A stretch of 64,000 nt of DNA from Psychrobacter sp. P11G3 (GCF_001435845.1 NZ_CM003596.1:930001-994000); one strand, 5' to 3'; positions 24,754 to 34,912 are shown, counted from the first letter of the stretch. Program-made: numbers and translations. Notes: generated by a model not told the origin, from the letters alone.

Positions 24754-25836
24754 ATGAATACTACCGCCATAAAAAAGCTCATACCACTTAGACTAAAAAA
24801 ACACTTAGTTACTTATATGGGCGCGCGAGATTTGCCCTTACCTAGTAGTAATCGATGCTTCATTTTTCTGGCGGCTGACTACGGCAATATTGGTGATATC
24901 GCTATCTCTTATGCTCAAAAGCAATACTTGCAACATGTGACGACTGATTATGAAGTTGTTAGTGTTCCTATTAGTCAAACCAGATTGGTGCTTAATTCGA
25001 TTAAACAACAAATACAACACAGAGATATTGTCACTATTATTGGGGGAGGCAATATGGGTAGCTCGTATCCTGATATTGAGGAGCTGCGCCAATTAGTTAT
25101 CAATACATTTCCTAAGAATCGCGTTGTATGTTTTCCTCAGACCTTGGATTGGAGTGATTCTGCTAAGTCTAAACGAGCATTGCATCGTATCGTAAACGTC
25201 TACGCCAAGCATCCAGATATACACATTTTCGCTAGAGAGTCGATGACAGCGACCAAACTTATCAAGATTTTTGCCGAGTATAGCAATGTCCATGTTGGTC
25301 TTGTGCCAGATATCGTTATGAGTGCAAACGCAGCAATACTTGGGACGACAAATGACGTAGAGTCTTCAACTATTCTGCGATGCTTACGAGATGACAAGGA
25401 AGCAGCTCTCTCCACTGAACAATACGGTTTTATAGATAAAGCCTTAGCAGATACTGGCTATTATATTGAAAAGACAGATACCCATGCTGGCGGCTCTCAA
25501 TTGGACGAAGCACATTGCAAAAAATTACTGACTGACAAGCTTAGCCAGTTTCGTGCTGCAAAATTGGTCGTGACTGACCGCCTACATGGCATGATTTTAT
25601 GTTTACTATCGGGTACACCTTGCTTGGTATTGCCGAACTCCAATCATAAGATAAGGCAAACGCAATCAGACTGGTTACGTAATCATCCAAGACTTGTGTT
25701 TTTAGAATTAGATGAGGTTGCTGAGATTTCGAAACATATCGACAAACTGCTATCCCTGTCTCATGGCACCATGACTGAGTCACCCGTTCATATCAATGAA
25801 TACCATGAGTTAGAAAAATCGGTGGTGATTACATGA
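24754..25836 (+). CDS. Polysaccharide pyruvyl transferase family protein
   Basis: Members transfer pyruvate from PEP to sugars as ketals, altering polymer charge. The N-terminal stretch FIFLAADYGNIGDIAISYAQ, IVTIIGGGNMGSSYPD, VVCFPQTLDWSD and the C-terminal LVVTDRLHGMILCLLSGTPC and LPNSNHKIRQ match the family (EpsO/CsaB-like). The length of 360 residues fits. GGGAG lies several nt upstream of the ATG. The end overlaps the next gene's ATG by 4 nt (ATGA). Whether it acts as a pyruvyltransferase or a related transferase is not certain from motifs. Confidence 0.83.
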   Translation: MNTTAIKKLIPLRLKKHLVTYMGARDLPLPSSNRCFIFLAADYGNIGDIAISYAQKQYLQHVTTDYEVVSVPISQTRLVLNSIKQQIQHRDIVTIIGGGNMGSSYPDIEELRQLVINTFPKNRVVCFPQTLDWSDSAKSKRALHRIVNVYAKHPDIHIFARESMTATKLIKIFAEYSNVHVGLVPDIVMSANAAILGTTNDVESSTILRCLRDDKEAALSTEQYGFIDKALADTGYYIEKTDTHAGGSQLDEAHCKKLLTDKLSQFRAAKLVVTDRLHGMILCLLSGTPCLVLPNSNHKIRQTQSDWLRNHPRLVFLELDEVAEISKHIDKLLSLSHGTMTESPVHINEYHELEKSVVIT

Positions 25837-26879
25837 CTAGCCTAGCAGAGCCATTGGTGAGCATTATCGTGCCAGTATACAACGTCGCGTTATATATCGA
25901 CGCGTGCTTAGAATCTATCAAGCAGCAAACGTATAAAAATATTGAAATTATTGTCGTTGAAGATTGCTCTACTGATAATTCAAAACAAGCGCTTGCCTTA
26001 CATCTCACAGATAAGCGTATAAGAGTCATTCAACATAATAAAAACAGCGGTCTTTCTGCTGCTCGCAATACTGGCATTAATTCTGCGATAGGCGACTATA
26101 TGATGTTTGTTGATTCTGACGACATTGTAGATACTCGCTTAGTGGCAGCTTGTGTAGATTGTGCTCTTACTACCAATGCAGAAGTAGTGACATATGGTTT
26201 TGCACCGTTTAGAGAGGGAGCAGCAGAGAATGAACTACCGTATCCAGCTGCTAGCTTGGTATCCGAGACAACCAAGATAGAAGATTCGTATTTCAGCCTA
26301 CCGCATTTTGCGTGGCTAAAATTTATTAAATCCAGTGTCGTGCAAGCAGCTGCTTTAAGTTTTCCAGTGGGTTTGTATTACGAGGATTGGCCTTTCCATT
26401 GGCATCTTGGCTTATCTACTAAGGTTAGATATCAGTTGCCTATTAATTTTTACCTGTATAGACAGCGAGGCACGTCGATTACGGGTTCAACAGATAAAAA
26501 GCTATTAGACCTATTTATTATTCATTCACAAGTCATGAGTCTAGTAGAAGACTATCAAGCGGATGACGTTAAAAAAATACTTGCCGATAAGACCAGACAG
26601 AGTCATTGGAGCATTCTCACCCGTATAGATAATGAGTATTTAATAAGGGCATTAGCACAAGCTAAAAAAGCAGATAAAGCGCTACGATTAAAAGGTTATC
26701 AGAACAATTTGACGTTAAGAAATATAGTGATCAGCAATATAGCACGTATGCCAAGCCAAATCGCGCTACCTATAATGCAGGTGCTTCGTAAAGCACTAGA
26801 GAGAGAAACAAGTTTAAAAGGAAGCAAATTGGAAATAGTTAAGAGAAGCAAAGTTGGCTTTATGTTTCTTAAAAGGTAA
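25833..26879 (+). CDS. Family 2 glycosyltransferase
   Basis: GT-A signature PLVSIIVPVYNVALYIDACL, IIVVEDCSTDNSK, NSGLSAARNTGI and the metal-binding DSDD in YMMFVDSDDIVD. The C-terminal region beyond residue 200 is helical and basic and is the part that normally determines acceptor choice. It overlaps the pyruvyltransferase-like gene by 4 nt and is 5 nt from the next gene, so it is translationally coupled. Donor sugar not known. Confidence 0.88.
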   Translation: MTSLAEPLVSIIVPVYNVALYIDACLESIKQQTYKNIEIIVVEDCSTDNSKQALALHLTDKRIRVIQHNKNSGLSAARNTGINSAIGDYMMFVDSDDIVDTRLVAACVDCALTTNAEVVTYGFAPFREGAAENELPYPAASLVSETTKIEDSYFSLPHFAWLKFIKSSVVQAAALSFPVGLYYEDWPFHWHLGLSTKVRYQLPINFYLYRQRGTSITGSTDKKLLDLFIIHSQVMSLVEDYQADDVKKILADKTRQSHWSILTRIDNEYLIRALAQAKKADKALRLKGYQNNLTLRNIVISNIARMPSQIALPIMQVLRKALERETSLKGSKLEIVKRSKVGFMFLKR

Positions 26880-26884
26880 ATGAT

Positions 26885-27997
26885 ATGACTATCCGAAGAG
26901 TGCTGCACATAGTAGGCAAAATGGATCGTGCTGGGGCAGAGACCATGCTTATGAATTTATATCGTCATATAGATCATCGCCAGATTCAGTTTGATTTTGT
27001 CACTTTTACCGACGAGATCGGCGACTATGACGCTGAGATAACAGCGTTGGGAGGTAGAATTATACCAATTTTAGCTAATCATTCATTAACGCGCATGCTC
27101 AAACTTAAAAAATTCCTTAAACAGCAGCCTGATTATCGAATCGTTCATGCTCATATGCTATTAAACAATGCTTTTCATCTGTTGGCTGCTAAAGGTGCTG
27201 GCGTGCCGCATCGCATTTCGCACTCTCATAGCACCAGTAATGGTAAAACTAATATTATTAAAAAAATATATGAGCAATGGGCATTAATTACCAATCGTAC
27301 CTTGGCTACTGAGAGAATCAGCTGCGGTGACCATGCTGCAAATTACCTATTTGGTACTACGAAAGATGTGTGGCTATTGCCCAATGCTGTTGATATACAG
27401 AAGATGATGACAGTCGCTAACCAATCACGGCATTATATCGATCAGGAGTTTGATGCTAAAAGTCTTGGATATAAAGAATTAAAGATTATCCAAGTTGGTC
27501 GTCTCAATGAGGTTAAAAATCATCAGTTTTCTTTAGAAATCGCTGAGCAGCTGAAAAAACGTCAAATCGATTTTACTTTATATATCGTTGGACAAGGTCC
27601 ATTGGAAGATCAGTTAAGACGACAAGTGAAAGAGCAAGCCCTAGAGGATAATATTAAGTTTTTGGGTATGCGTACTGATATTACTGAGTTAATGGCCAGT
27701 GCTGACTGTATGATTATGCCATCCCTGCATGAGGGTTTTCCAGTGGTCTTAGTAGAAAGCCAAACAGTAGGACTTATGGCATTGGTTTCTGATCAAGTAT
27801 CACCTGAAGTAGACTTGGGACTTGGACTTGTATGTTTTTTACCTATACAGTCAGCCAATGTTTGGGTGGATAGTTTGTTGAGTTTTCAGCCTCCAATATC
27901 CAATGAAGCAGAAATAACAAAGGCGCTAAATCTACATGGCTTTAGCGCCGCGACCAATTCGCAGAAGTTAACGCAAATGTATTTGAATATGCGATAA
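26885..27997 (+). CDS. Family 4 glycosyltransferase (GT-B fold)
   Basis: Retaining GT-B transferase. The N-terminal domain has VLHIVGKMDRAGAETMLMNL and IVHAHMLLNNAFHL; the nucleotide-sugar domain contains IIQVGRLNEVKNHQFSLEIA, LYIVGQGPLEDQL, VKFLGM-type sequence, and the EX7E-like site MPSLHEGFPVVLVESQ. These match the EpsF-type group of exopolysaccharide transferases. It lies 5 nt after the preceding transferase. Specificity unknown. Confidence 0.88.
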   Translation: MTIRRVLHIVGKMDRAGAETMLMNLYRHIDHRQIQFDFVTFTDEIGDYDAEITALGGRIIPILANHSLTRMLKLKKFLKQQPDYRIVHAHMLLNNAFHLLAAKGAGVPHRISHSHSTSNGKTNIIKKIYEQWALITNRTLATERISCGDHAANYLFGTTKDVWLLPNAVDIQKMMTVANQSRHYIDQEFDAKSLGYKELKIIQVGRLNEVKNHQFSLEIAEQLKKRQIDFTLYIVGQGPLEDQLRRQVKEQALEDNIKFLGMRTDITELMASADCMIMPSLHEGFPVVLVESQTVGLMALVSDQVSPEVDLGLGLVCFLPIQSANVWVDSLLSFQPPISNEAEITKALNLHGFSAATNSQKLTQMYLNMR

Positions 27998-28036
27998 GGC
28001 TTTTACTTAATATTCAGCTACTTTATAGAGGGTTAA

Positions 28037-29077
28037 ATGCTTCCTTATCTGTTGGTCCTTAGCCTTGTTGTTTTCTGGATAGTACTGGAGAAAAAATCTC
28101 TCAATCGTACGTCTTTTTGGCTGCCTTTAATTACTTTAGCGCTGTTCGCAGGCGGTCGTAGCTATTGGGTCGGTACGGATACTGCAAACTATACCAGAAA
28201 CTTTAATAACAAATTGAGTCCTGAGTCCTTTAGATTCAATGAAGATGTTGAGTACGGCTACCAGTTATTTGAGTATTCATTACTGCATGTGACAAATAAC
28301 TATTTTTGGCTACTGATTATCACCAGCTTGGTTATCGTCTATTGCTATTTAAAAATCATCAAAAGATACAGTGTGAACTATTGGCTCTCTGTATTTCTGT
28401 TCATTACGCTAGGCGTCTATACCTTTTCATTCAATGGATTGCGTCAAGGAATTGCAATGGCTTTGTTTACGTTGGCCATTCCTTATTTGCTAGAGAAACG
28501 GCTTTTTCCTTATCTATTAATATGTGCCATTGCATCATTTTTTCATATCACGGCTTTATTTATCATTCCATTTTATTTCATTGTAAATTTGAGAGTGAAG
28601 CCAGCTTATAAAATACTTGCGACGTTTTTCGGGTCGTTATTCGTTAGTAGGTTACTCGTATCTTATATTTCATCTACTAATGATCGATATGAAGATTATG
28701 CAAAAGTCTCTGAAGAGTCAGGCGGATTTTTGACACTTGGGTTTTACACAGTGCTCATGCTTCTCATCATTATTGCGAGCTATGTATATAAAATCAGAGA
28801 CAAGAGCTTTCAACAGCTATTGATGTTTTATGCATCAGGCGTGGTTTTTGTCATACCACTAGCGCTGTTAGGTACTAGTGCTTCAGGCCCGCAAAGAATC
28901 ATTTCGTATTTTACATGGACTTTGGTTTTGTTACTGCCTGTGGTTTTGAAAAAGATAAATAACATTTATGTCTATATCATCAGTGTATTTATCTTCCTTG
29001 CGTATTTCATCTTGACGACATCAAAGTTCAGCGACCTGAGTCCTTATATTATCAATCCTATGTTTGAGGTGTTCTGA
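28037..29077 (+). CDS. wzy: EpsG-type oligosaccharide repeat-unit polymerase (Wzy role)
   Basis: A polytopic membrane protein of 346 residues with about ten hydrophobic segments. AGGRSYWVGTDTANYTR and FNGLRQGIAMALFTLAIPYL are the conserved periplasmic motifs of the EpsG family, which joins repeat units at the periplasmic face. It is the only polymerase candidate in the cluster, supporting the Wzy assignment. Its stop overlaps the next start by one base (TGATG). Confidence 0.82.
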   Translation: MLPYLLVLSLVVFWIVLEKKSLNRTSFWLPLITLALFAGGRSYWVGTDTANYTRNFNNKLSPESFRFNEDVEYGYQLFEYSLLHVTNNYFWLLIITSLVIVYCYLKIIKRYSVNYWLSVFLFITLGVYTFSFNGLRQGIAMALFTLAIPYLLEKRLFPYLLICAIASFFHITALFIIPFYFIVNLRVKPAYKILATFFGSLFVSRLLVSYISSTNDRYEDYAKVSEESGGFLTLGFYTVLMLLIIIASYVYKIRDKSFQQLLMFYASGVVFVIPLALLGTSASGPQRIISYFTWTLVLLLPVVLKKINNIYVYIISVFIFLAYFILTTSKFSDLSPYIINPMFEVF

Positions 29078-29940
29078 TGAAAGGTCACGCTTATATCTCA
29101 ATTGGCATTCCTATCTATAACGCTGAAGCCTATTTGGCGACAGCTATAAAGTCGATATGGGCGCAGACACACGAGCTGTGGGAGCTTATTTTGATAGATG
29201 ATGGTTCTACAGACAACTCGCTAGCAATAGCCAAACAATTTGAAAAGGTTGATAGCAGAATAAGAGTGATATCTGATGGTTACAACAAGAAACTGCCTGC
29301 TCGTCTGAACCAGCTTATTGATGAATCAAAATATGATTACATTGCTCGTATGGATGCTGACGATCTCATTCATCCAGATAGATTAGCTATACAAATAAAT
29401 TTTCTAGAGAATAATCCCAGTTATGACTTGGTGTCTACTGGCGTAGTATCTATTGATGCTCAAAACAAGGTGTATGGCTGTCGTCATGTAGACGATTTAT
29501 ATGCAGGATTTGAGAGTGTGGAGACTGCATATCCTATTGTCCATGCGTCTATTTTGGCAAAAAAAAGTTGGTATGAGCGTAATAGATACAATGAGAATTA
29601 TCCAAGGTCTGAAGATTATGACCTGTGGTGTAGAGCCATATCCAAACAGGATTTGCGCTTAGCCGTGCTCCCAGACTTGCTCTATTACTATAGAGAAGAG
29701 GGCAATCTGTCATTAGCAAAAATCGTTCGATCTTACAAAGATAGTCTTACGACATATAGTGAATATAAAAAAACCAATATCGTCGACAGTGCTAAGTTAG
29801 AAGCAAAAATCGGTGCGGTAAGGTTATTAGACTCGCTAGGGCTCTTGCAAAAGATAGCCAATAAAAGAAACAAAATAACGATGTCCGAAGAACTCCAAGA
29901 AAGCCATCAAGCAGTTGTTAATAGTTTGGTTGCTGAATAA
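29077..29940 (+). CDS. Family 2 glycosyltransferase
   Basis: GT-A motifs YISIGIPIYNAEAYLATAIK, LILIDDGSTDNS and the metal site DADD in IARMDADDLIHPDRL. EDYDLWCRAISK, the conserved ED-x-x-LW feature of the catalytic region, is present near residue 185. It starts on the polymerase stop codon (TGATG). It is shorter (287 residues) than the two GT2 proteins upstream. Confidence 0.88.
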   Translation: MKGHAYISIGIPIYNAEAYLATAIKSIWAQTHELWELILIDDGSTDNSLAIAKQFEKVDSRIRVISDGYNKKLPARLNQLIDESKYDYIARMDADDLIHPDRLAIQINFLENNPSYDLVSTGVVSIDAQNKVYGCRHVDDLYAGFESVETAYPIVHASILAKKSWYERNRYNENYPRSEDYDLWCRAISKQDLRLAVLPDLLYYYREEGNLSLAKIVRSYKDSLTTYSEYKKTNIVDSAKLEAKIGAVRLLDSLGLLQKIANKRNKITMSEELQESHQAVVNSLVAE

Positions 29941-29972
29941 ATTTATCAATGAAGTAATAATGAGGTGCTTAA

Positions 29973-31115
29973 ATGAAACCAAAAATATGCTTTATTATGA
30001 CGGACGCCGTTTCTTTTAATGTGTTATATCGCAATCAGCTTGAATATATTAGAGACTCTTCAAACTTTGAGATTACGGTAATCTGTGGCGGCAGTAGGGA
30101 GCAGCTAGATATTTTACGTGCACGTAATCTAGGAGAAGTGGTTGATTTAAATTTTCAGCGCAAGCCTTCTGTGCTACAAGATGCCAAGTCATTAGTGCTA
30201 TTAACTCGTTACCTGTTGACTAGACGATTTGATATTGTGATTTATTTAACACCAAAGGCTTTATTGTTAGGAAGCATAGCCAGCACACTCACTATGCAAA
30301 AGAGAAGAGTTGCCTTTAGTGTGGGACGAGCCTATGAGAATTTTTCAGGCCTAAAGAAGCGCGTTTTTCAGGGTCTTGATCAACTTAGCTTTGGTCTTTC
30401 TCATGAGGTTCTATTCGTTTCTGATTCTTTAGTAAATGTGTGCTTGTCAGAGAATCTCCTGAAAAAAAATAAGGCACGTGTCATCGATAATGGTTCATTT
30501 AACGGTATTGATATTGATGTGCTCAGACCGGTAGAGCAGATGGAAAAACAAAAATTAAGACAACAGTATAGAGTGCCTGTAGACGCTTTTGTAATTTGTG
30601 TTGTCGGTAGAATTTGTGAAGACAAAGGCCTAAAAGATATTGGTGAGATATCTGAAAGCCTTAAATCAGAGAATATTCACTTTATGTTCATCGGAGACTT
30701 CGAAGATGACATCGGCAAGTCGGTCGTTGATAGAATAATGAGAGAAGGTAAGGGCGTATATATACCAGCCAATCCGAAAGTAGAAGAGGTAATTCAGTGT
30801 GCTGATTTGCATCTATTTTTAAGCTACCGAGAGGGTTTTGGGAATGTTGCTATCGAAGCGGCTAGTTGCGGTGTGCCAACGTTTGCCTATGATGTGGTTG
30901 GTGTAAAAGATAGTGTAAAACAAGATATCAGCGGTCAAAAGTTCCAGTTAAAAGACACTGTGATCGTGACAGAAGCCATCAAGCAAGCAATCACTGATAT
31001 CAATTTTAAAGATAAGTATCCTAAAGCAAGAGCTTGGGCGATTCAGAACTTCGAACAAAAAGAACTATGGCAGAGTTATTTGGATTTTTATCTACACCAG
31101 ACAAATAAGGCCTAA
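29973..31115 (+). CDS. Family 4 glycosyltransferase
   Basis: GT-B transferase. ICVVGRICEDKGLKDIGEIS, FMFIGDFEDDIG, and LHLFLSYREGFGNVAIEAAS with CGVPTFAYDVVGVKD form the nucleotide-sugar-binding half; the N-terminal half contains TAKALLLGSI-like sequence (LTPKALLLGSIASTLTMQKR) typical of transferases next to PglC-type initiating enzymes. A gap of 3 nt to the following sugar-phosphate transferase suggests it may add the second sugar (PglA-like role), which is inference. Confidence 0.86.
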   Translation: MKPKICFIMTDAVSFNVLYRNQLEYIRDSSNFEITVICGGSREQLDILRARNLGEVVDLNFQRKPSVLQDAKSLVLLTRYLLTRRFDIVIYLTPKALLLGSIASTLTMQKRRVAFSVGRAYENFSGLKKRVFQGLDQLSFGLSHEVLFVSDSLVNVCLSENLLKKNKARVIDNGSFNGIDIDVLRPVEQMEKQKLRQQYRVPVDAFVICVVGRICEDKGLKDIGEISESLKSENIHFMFIGDFEDDIGKSVVDRIMREGKGVYIPANPKVEEVIQCADLHLFLSYREGFGNVAIEAASCGVPTFAYDVVGVKDSVKQDISGQKFQLKDTVIVTEAIKQAITDINFKDKYPKARAWAIQNFEQKELWQSYLDFYLHQTNKA

Positions 31116-31118
31116 CAG

Positions 31119-31730
31119 ATGATAAAACGACTATTTGACATTGTATGTGCAACGACAGCGTTAGCAGTGCTATCTCCTGTCTATGTTGCAACTGCATATA
31201 AGGTGAGTAAGAATCTTGGTGCGCCTGTTCTATTTCGTCAGATTCGTCCAGGTCTGTATGGCAAGCCATTTGAGATGGTAAAATTTCGCTCAATGAAGGA
31301 TGATATAGACGCAGATGGCAACCCTTTAGAAGATGGCGAGCGATTGACATCGTTTGGTAAAGCGCTGCGTAACACCAGCCTTGATGAGTTACCTGAGCTT
31401 TGGAATGTCATAAAAGGCGATATGAGTCTAGTGGGCCCGCGACCATTATTAATGGAATATCTGCCCTTATATAATGATGAACAAGCGCGCCGACACAATG
31501 TCCGCCCAGGTATTACAGGATATGCTCAAGTCAATGGTCGCAACGCTATTGGGTGGGATGAGAGGTTTGCATTGGATACATGGTATGTGGACAATCAGTC
31601 GCTGTGGTTGGATATTAAGATTTTATTTAAAACAGTGAAAAAGGTCATTATCAAAGATGGCATTAGTGCTGAGGGCGAAGCAACTATGAGTAAATTCATG
31701 GGCAATAGTATTAATGAAGAAATGCTTTAA
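31119..31730 (+). CDS. Initiating sugar-phosphate transferase (PglC/WeeH-like, monotopic)
   Basis: Transfers a phospho-sugar from a UDP-sugar to undecaprenyl phosphate, starting repeat-unit assembly. At 203 residues it is the short, monotopic type. One re-entrant hydrophobic segment lies near residues 8-28, followed by FRQIRPGLYGKPFEMVKFRSMK and the catalytic region TSLDELPELWNVIKGDMSLVGPRPL with Asp89-Glu90, then RPGITGYAQVNGRN. Combined with the dehydratase at 19004 and the aminotransferase at 31876 it suggests a diamino-trideoxy-hexose or similar as the first sugar. Confidence 0.9.
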   Translation: MIKRLFDIVCATTALAVLSPVYVATAYKVSKNLGAPVLFRQIRPGLYGKPFEMVKFRSMKDDIDADGNPLEDGERLTSFGKALRNTSLDELPELWNVIKGDMSLVGPRPLLMEYLPLYNDEQARRHNVRPGITGYAQVNGRNAIGWDERFALDTWYVDNQSLWLDIKILFKTVKKVIIKDGISAEGEATMSKFMGNSINEEML

Positions 31731-31875
31731 AAATACTCTTTGCTGATAACAATACAGTTAATCAAAAGACATTAGGCATCAAAAAAGTCATGATAGATAG
31801 TAAGATTAATAACAGAGTGAGCAGTTTATCGTAGAGCGTGACACAACATTAGACATAAGTACCATAGAGGAACAT

Positions 31876-33075
31876 ATGCTAAATACCCCTTTTTCACCTT
31901 GGCCAAAATTTACGCAACATGAGGCTGACGCTGTCAGTCGAGTGCTACTATCTAATAAAGTCAATTATTGGACAGGCGAAGAATGTCGTCAGTTTGAGCG
32001 AGAGTTTGCTGACTGGGTAGGTAGTAAGTACGCAATAGCGTTGGGTAATGGTACCCTAGCATTGGATGTCGCGTTACAAGCACTCGATATAGGTGCAGGT
32101 GATGAGGTCATTGTCACACCGCGTACCTTTATCGCTAGTATTTCATCAATCGTTAATGCAGGTGCGACTCCCATCTTTGCAGATGTTGATGAAGCAACTG
32201 GTAATATCACTGCTGAAACCATCACCGCTGTACTGAGTGATAAAACCAAAGGTATCGTGTGCGTCCATCTAGCTGGATGGCCATGTGATATGGACAGTAT
32301 TATGGCACTGGCAGATGAGCGTGACCTATATGTTATTGAAGATTGCGCGCAAGCTCATGGCGCACGATATAAAGGGCGAAGCGTGGGCAGTATTGGTCAT
32401 GTTGGGGCATGGAGTTTTTGCCAAGATAAAATTATGACCACAGGAGGTGAGGGCGGTATGGTCACCACCGATAGCGAACTGCTATGGCGAAAAATGTGGG
32501 CGTATAAGGATCATGGTAAGAGCTATGCGGCAGTCTATGAAACGGAACAATCACCTGGCTACAACTGGCTACATGAAAGCTTTGGCACCAATTGGCGTAT
32601 GACTGAGATGCAAGGCGTTTTGGGGCGTATTCAACTGGAGAAAATGAGTGAGTGGACAGCCAAACGGACTGCTAATGCGCAAGCCATACTAAAGGCATGT
32701 AGTAAATGGGAGTCCAAAGGCTACCTTTGTGTGCCAAGACTAGAACATTTAGCGCAGTTCTCCAATACGAACCATGCTTACTATAAATTATATGTCTATG
32801 TGCAGTCCGATAATCTACCTGATGGCTGGACACGTGACCGCATTATTGAAGTAATTAACAATCAAGGTGTGCCTTGCTTCTCTGGATCTGCGTCAGAGGT
32901 CTATTTGGAGAAGGCCTTTGATAATACTGGGTTGCGTCCAAGTATTAGATTGCCAATGGCAAAGCAGCTAGGAGAGAGTAGTCTCATGTTTTTGGTGCAT
33001 CCTACGCTTACGGCGGCTGAAATTGAACTGACAATACAGGCGATCGATAGTGTGTTTGGTTCGATGGACGAATAA
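31876..33075 (+). CDS. PLP-dependent sugar aminotransferase (DegT/DnrJ/EryC1 family, PglE/WeeJ-like)
   Basis: Such enzymes aminate the 4-keto group of UDP-4-keto-6-deoxy-GlcNAc. NYWTGEECRQFEREFADWVG at the N-terminus is typical of the PglE/WeeJ group, GNGTLALDVALQAL binds the phosphate, VIEDCAQAHGARYKG contains Asp156, and Lys185 in SFCQDKIMTTGGEGG is the PLP lysine. The length of 399 residues is normal. It lies 145 nt after the initiating transferase and is the last gene of the cluster. The companion acetyltransferase (PglD/WeeI) is not seen. Confidence 0.9.
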   Translation: MLNTPFSPWPKFTQHEADAVSRVLLSNKVNYWTGEECRQFEREFADWVGSKYAIALGNGTLALDVALQALDIGAGDEVIVTPRTFIASISSIVNAGATPIFADVDEATGNITAETITAVLSDKTKGIVCVHLAGWPCDMDSIMALADERDLYVIEDCAQAHGARYKGRSVGSIGHVGAWSFCQDKIMTTGGEGGMVTTDSELLWRKMWAYKDHGKSYAAVYETEQSPGYNWLHESFGTNWRMTEMQGVLGRIQLEKMSEWTAKRTANAQAILKACSKWESKGYLCVPRLEHLAQFSNTNHAYYKLYVYVQSDNLPDGWTRDRIIEVINNQGVPCFSGSASEVYLEKAFDNTGLRPSIRLPMAKQLGESSLMFLVHPTLTAAEIELTIQAIDSVFGSMDE

Positions 33076-33353
33076 GACGATAATTAATGATTATTTTTAA
33101 AAATGCATCCCTCAGTCGACGCTATTTTTATTGAAAGCATAAGATACATTTGCCTATATATACTTAATACCGTTTAATTGACTTATTATAAAAAATTACC
33201 AGTGTGCTGGCTTTATCTTACGCTAGGATTTTGTAGCGTACACAGGTACAATATTACTCTTAGTCAAAGATTGACGAAGCAAAGGACAGGCATGCAAAGT
33301 ATTTGCGCGCGCTGTCTTTATTTTTTTATATCGTACCCTCTATTGGAGTTACT

Positions 33354-34232
33354 ATGTCTACTGCCCAAGAATCCGCCACCGTTTTGGACGGCAAAGCACT
33401 TGCCAAACAAATAGAACAGGATCTGCGCACGCGCGTAGATACGATTAAGGAAAAGACTGGCCGCACCCCAAGCTTAGCGACGATATTGGTTGGTGACGAT
33501 CCAGCCTCTGCTACTTATGTTCGTATGAAAGGCAACGCTTGCAAGCGTGTTGGCATGGACTCTATACGCGTTGAGATGCCAAGTGCTACGACCACTGAGC
33601 AGCTCATGGCAAAGATAGATGAGCTAAATAGTAATCCAGATGTACACGGCATTTTGCTACAGCATCCTGTTCCTGAGCATATCGATGAGCGTGCTTGTTT
33701 TGAGCAGATTGACTTAGCAAAAGACGTTGATGGTGTGACTTGTCTTGGTTTTGGTCGTATGGCGATGCAGCAGTCAGCTTATGGCTCATGCACACCGCAG
33801 GGCATTATGCATTTGTTAGAGCATCATGATATCGAGCTATCAGGTAAAGAAGCAGTGGTCGTAGGACGTAGTGCTATCTTAGGTAAGCCAATGGCGATGA
33901 TGCTATTGAATGCTAACTGTACGGTAACGATCTGCCATTCAAGAACTCAAGATTTGGCAGCGCATATTAAGCGTGCAGATATCGTGGTTGGTGCGGTAGG
34001 CGTACCTGAGCTGATTAAAGCGGAGTGGATCAAAGCAGGAGCGGTTGTTGTTGATGCAGGGTTCCATCCAACAGATGATGGCGGTGTTGGTGATATCGAA
34101 ATGAAAGGCATGGAAAACATTGCTAGCGCCTATACACCAGTACCAGGCGGCGTTGGCCCGATGACTATCAACACGCTTATTCGCCAAACGGTCGATGCTG
34201 CTGAAAAATCAGCGGGTTTGAATAAAGGCTAA
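33354..34232 (+). CDS. folD: Bifunctional methylenetetrahydrofolate dehydrogenase/cyclohydrolase FolD
   Basis: FolD interconverts 5,10-methylene-, methenyl- and 10-formyl-tetrahydrofolate in the cytoplasm. Motifs are [18 protein letters not shown] with the catalytic Tyr and Lys, [23 protein letters not shown], and the NADP site [17 protein letters not shown], then [14 protein letters not shown]. The frame extends to 33303 by a TTG, but the ATG at 33354 has GGAG 5-6 nt upstream and gives a normal 292-residue enzyme. Confidence 0.96.
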   Translation: MSTAQESATVLDGKALAKQIEQDLRTRVDTIKEKTGRTPSLATILVGDDPASATYVRMKGNACKRVGMDSIRVEMPSATTTEQLMAKIDELNSNPDVHGILLQHPVPEHIDERACFEQIDLAKDVDGVTCLGFGRMAMQQSAYGSCTPQGIMHLLEHHDIELSGKEAVVVGRSAILGKPMAMMLLNANCTVTICHSRTQDLAAHIKRADIVVGAVGVPELIKAEWIKAGAVVVDAGFHPTDDGGVGDIEMKGMENIASAYTPVPGGVGPMTINTLIRQTVDAAEKSAGLNKG

Positions 34233-34331
34233 AAAGATAGTTATACGAATACTGATTGCCGATATATAAGGGGCCTGAGGTAACATAAACTCAGGCTAAA
34301 TCAACCACATTTCAGTTGATAGGACCTAAAC

Positions 34332-34850
34332 ATGGCTAAAAAAAACGTAGGTGTTCATGAGCGACTACAAAGTATTGGTAGAGAGTTTGTCGATGTCTGT
34401 CATTACGTTATTTTATTTCTAATCAGTGTAGTGGTAGTTTGGACTGCAGGTAAAGAGTTTATTTATATTGTCCAAAAGGGTTCAGCGGATCTAAAAGACA
34501 TATTAATGTTATTTATTTACCTTGAGCTACTGGCTATGATAGGTATCTACTTTAAAACCCACCGACTGCCAGTACAGTTTTTGATATTTATTGCCATAAC
34601 GGCCTTGTCACGACATTTGGTGGTTGATGTGCAGGCTGTTTCAGACTATTTCCATTTATGGCTGCTAGCGACAATTTCCGTGGCCATCATGCTATTAAGC
34701 GGCTCTATTGTAATCCTGACTTGGACAGCAAAAACGTTTGGTCGCCCAGAAGACAATCTTGATAAGCAGCATGCAAACCTAACGGTTAAAGCACTATTGC
34801 CTGATAATGCTCAAGCGCCTGATAGCCATACTAAGCATCGCCGTGAATAA
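34332..34850 (+). CDS. PsiE-like phosphate-starvation-inducible membrane protein
   Basis: A 172-residue protein with four hydrophobic segments. YVILFLISVVVVW, DLKDILMLFIYLELLAMIGI, YFKTHRLPVQFLIFIAITAL and SRHLVVDVQ fit the PsiE family, of unknown function and in Escherichia coli induced by phosphate starvation. The C-terminal tail is hydrophilic. AGGA lies 7 nt before the ATG. It stands between folD and a terminator; no pho box was recognised upstream. Confidence 0.75.
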   Translation: MAKKNVGVHERLQSIGREFVDVCHYVILFLISVVVVWTAGKEFIYIVQKGSADLKDILMLFIYLELLAMIGIYFKTHRLPVQFLIFIAITALSRHLVVDVQAVSDYFHLWLLATISVAIMLLSGSIVILTWTAKTFGRPEDNLDKQHANLTVKALLPDNAQAPDSHTKHRRE

Positions 34851-34881
34851 TTAGATAGCAATACAAAAAGATAGCAACATA

Positions 34882-34912
34882 AAAAAAGAGCGACCAGTGG
34901 TTGCTCTTTTTT
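34882..34912. terminator. Bidirectional terminator between psiE-like gene and corA
   Basis: Arms AAAAAAGAGCGACC (34882-34895) and GGTTGCTCTTTTTT (34899-34912) pair with one G-T and a 3-nt loop; A- and T-runs flank the stem, suiting the convergent genes. Confidence 0.88.
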
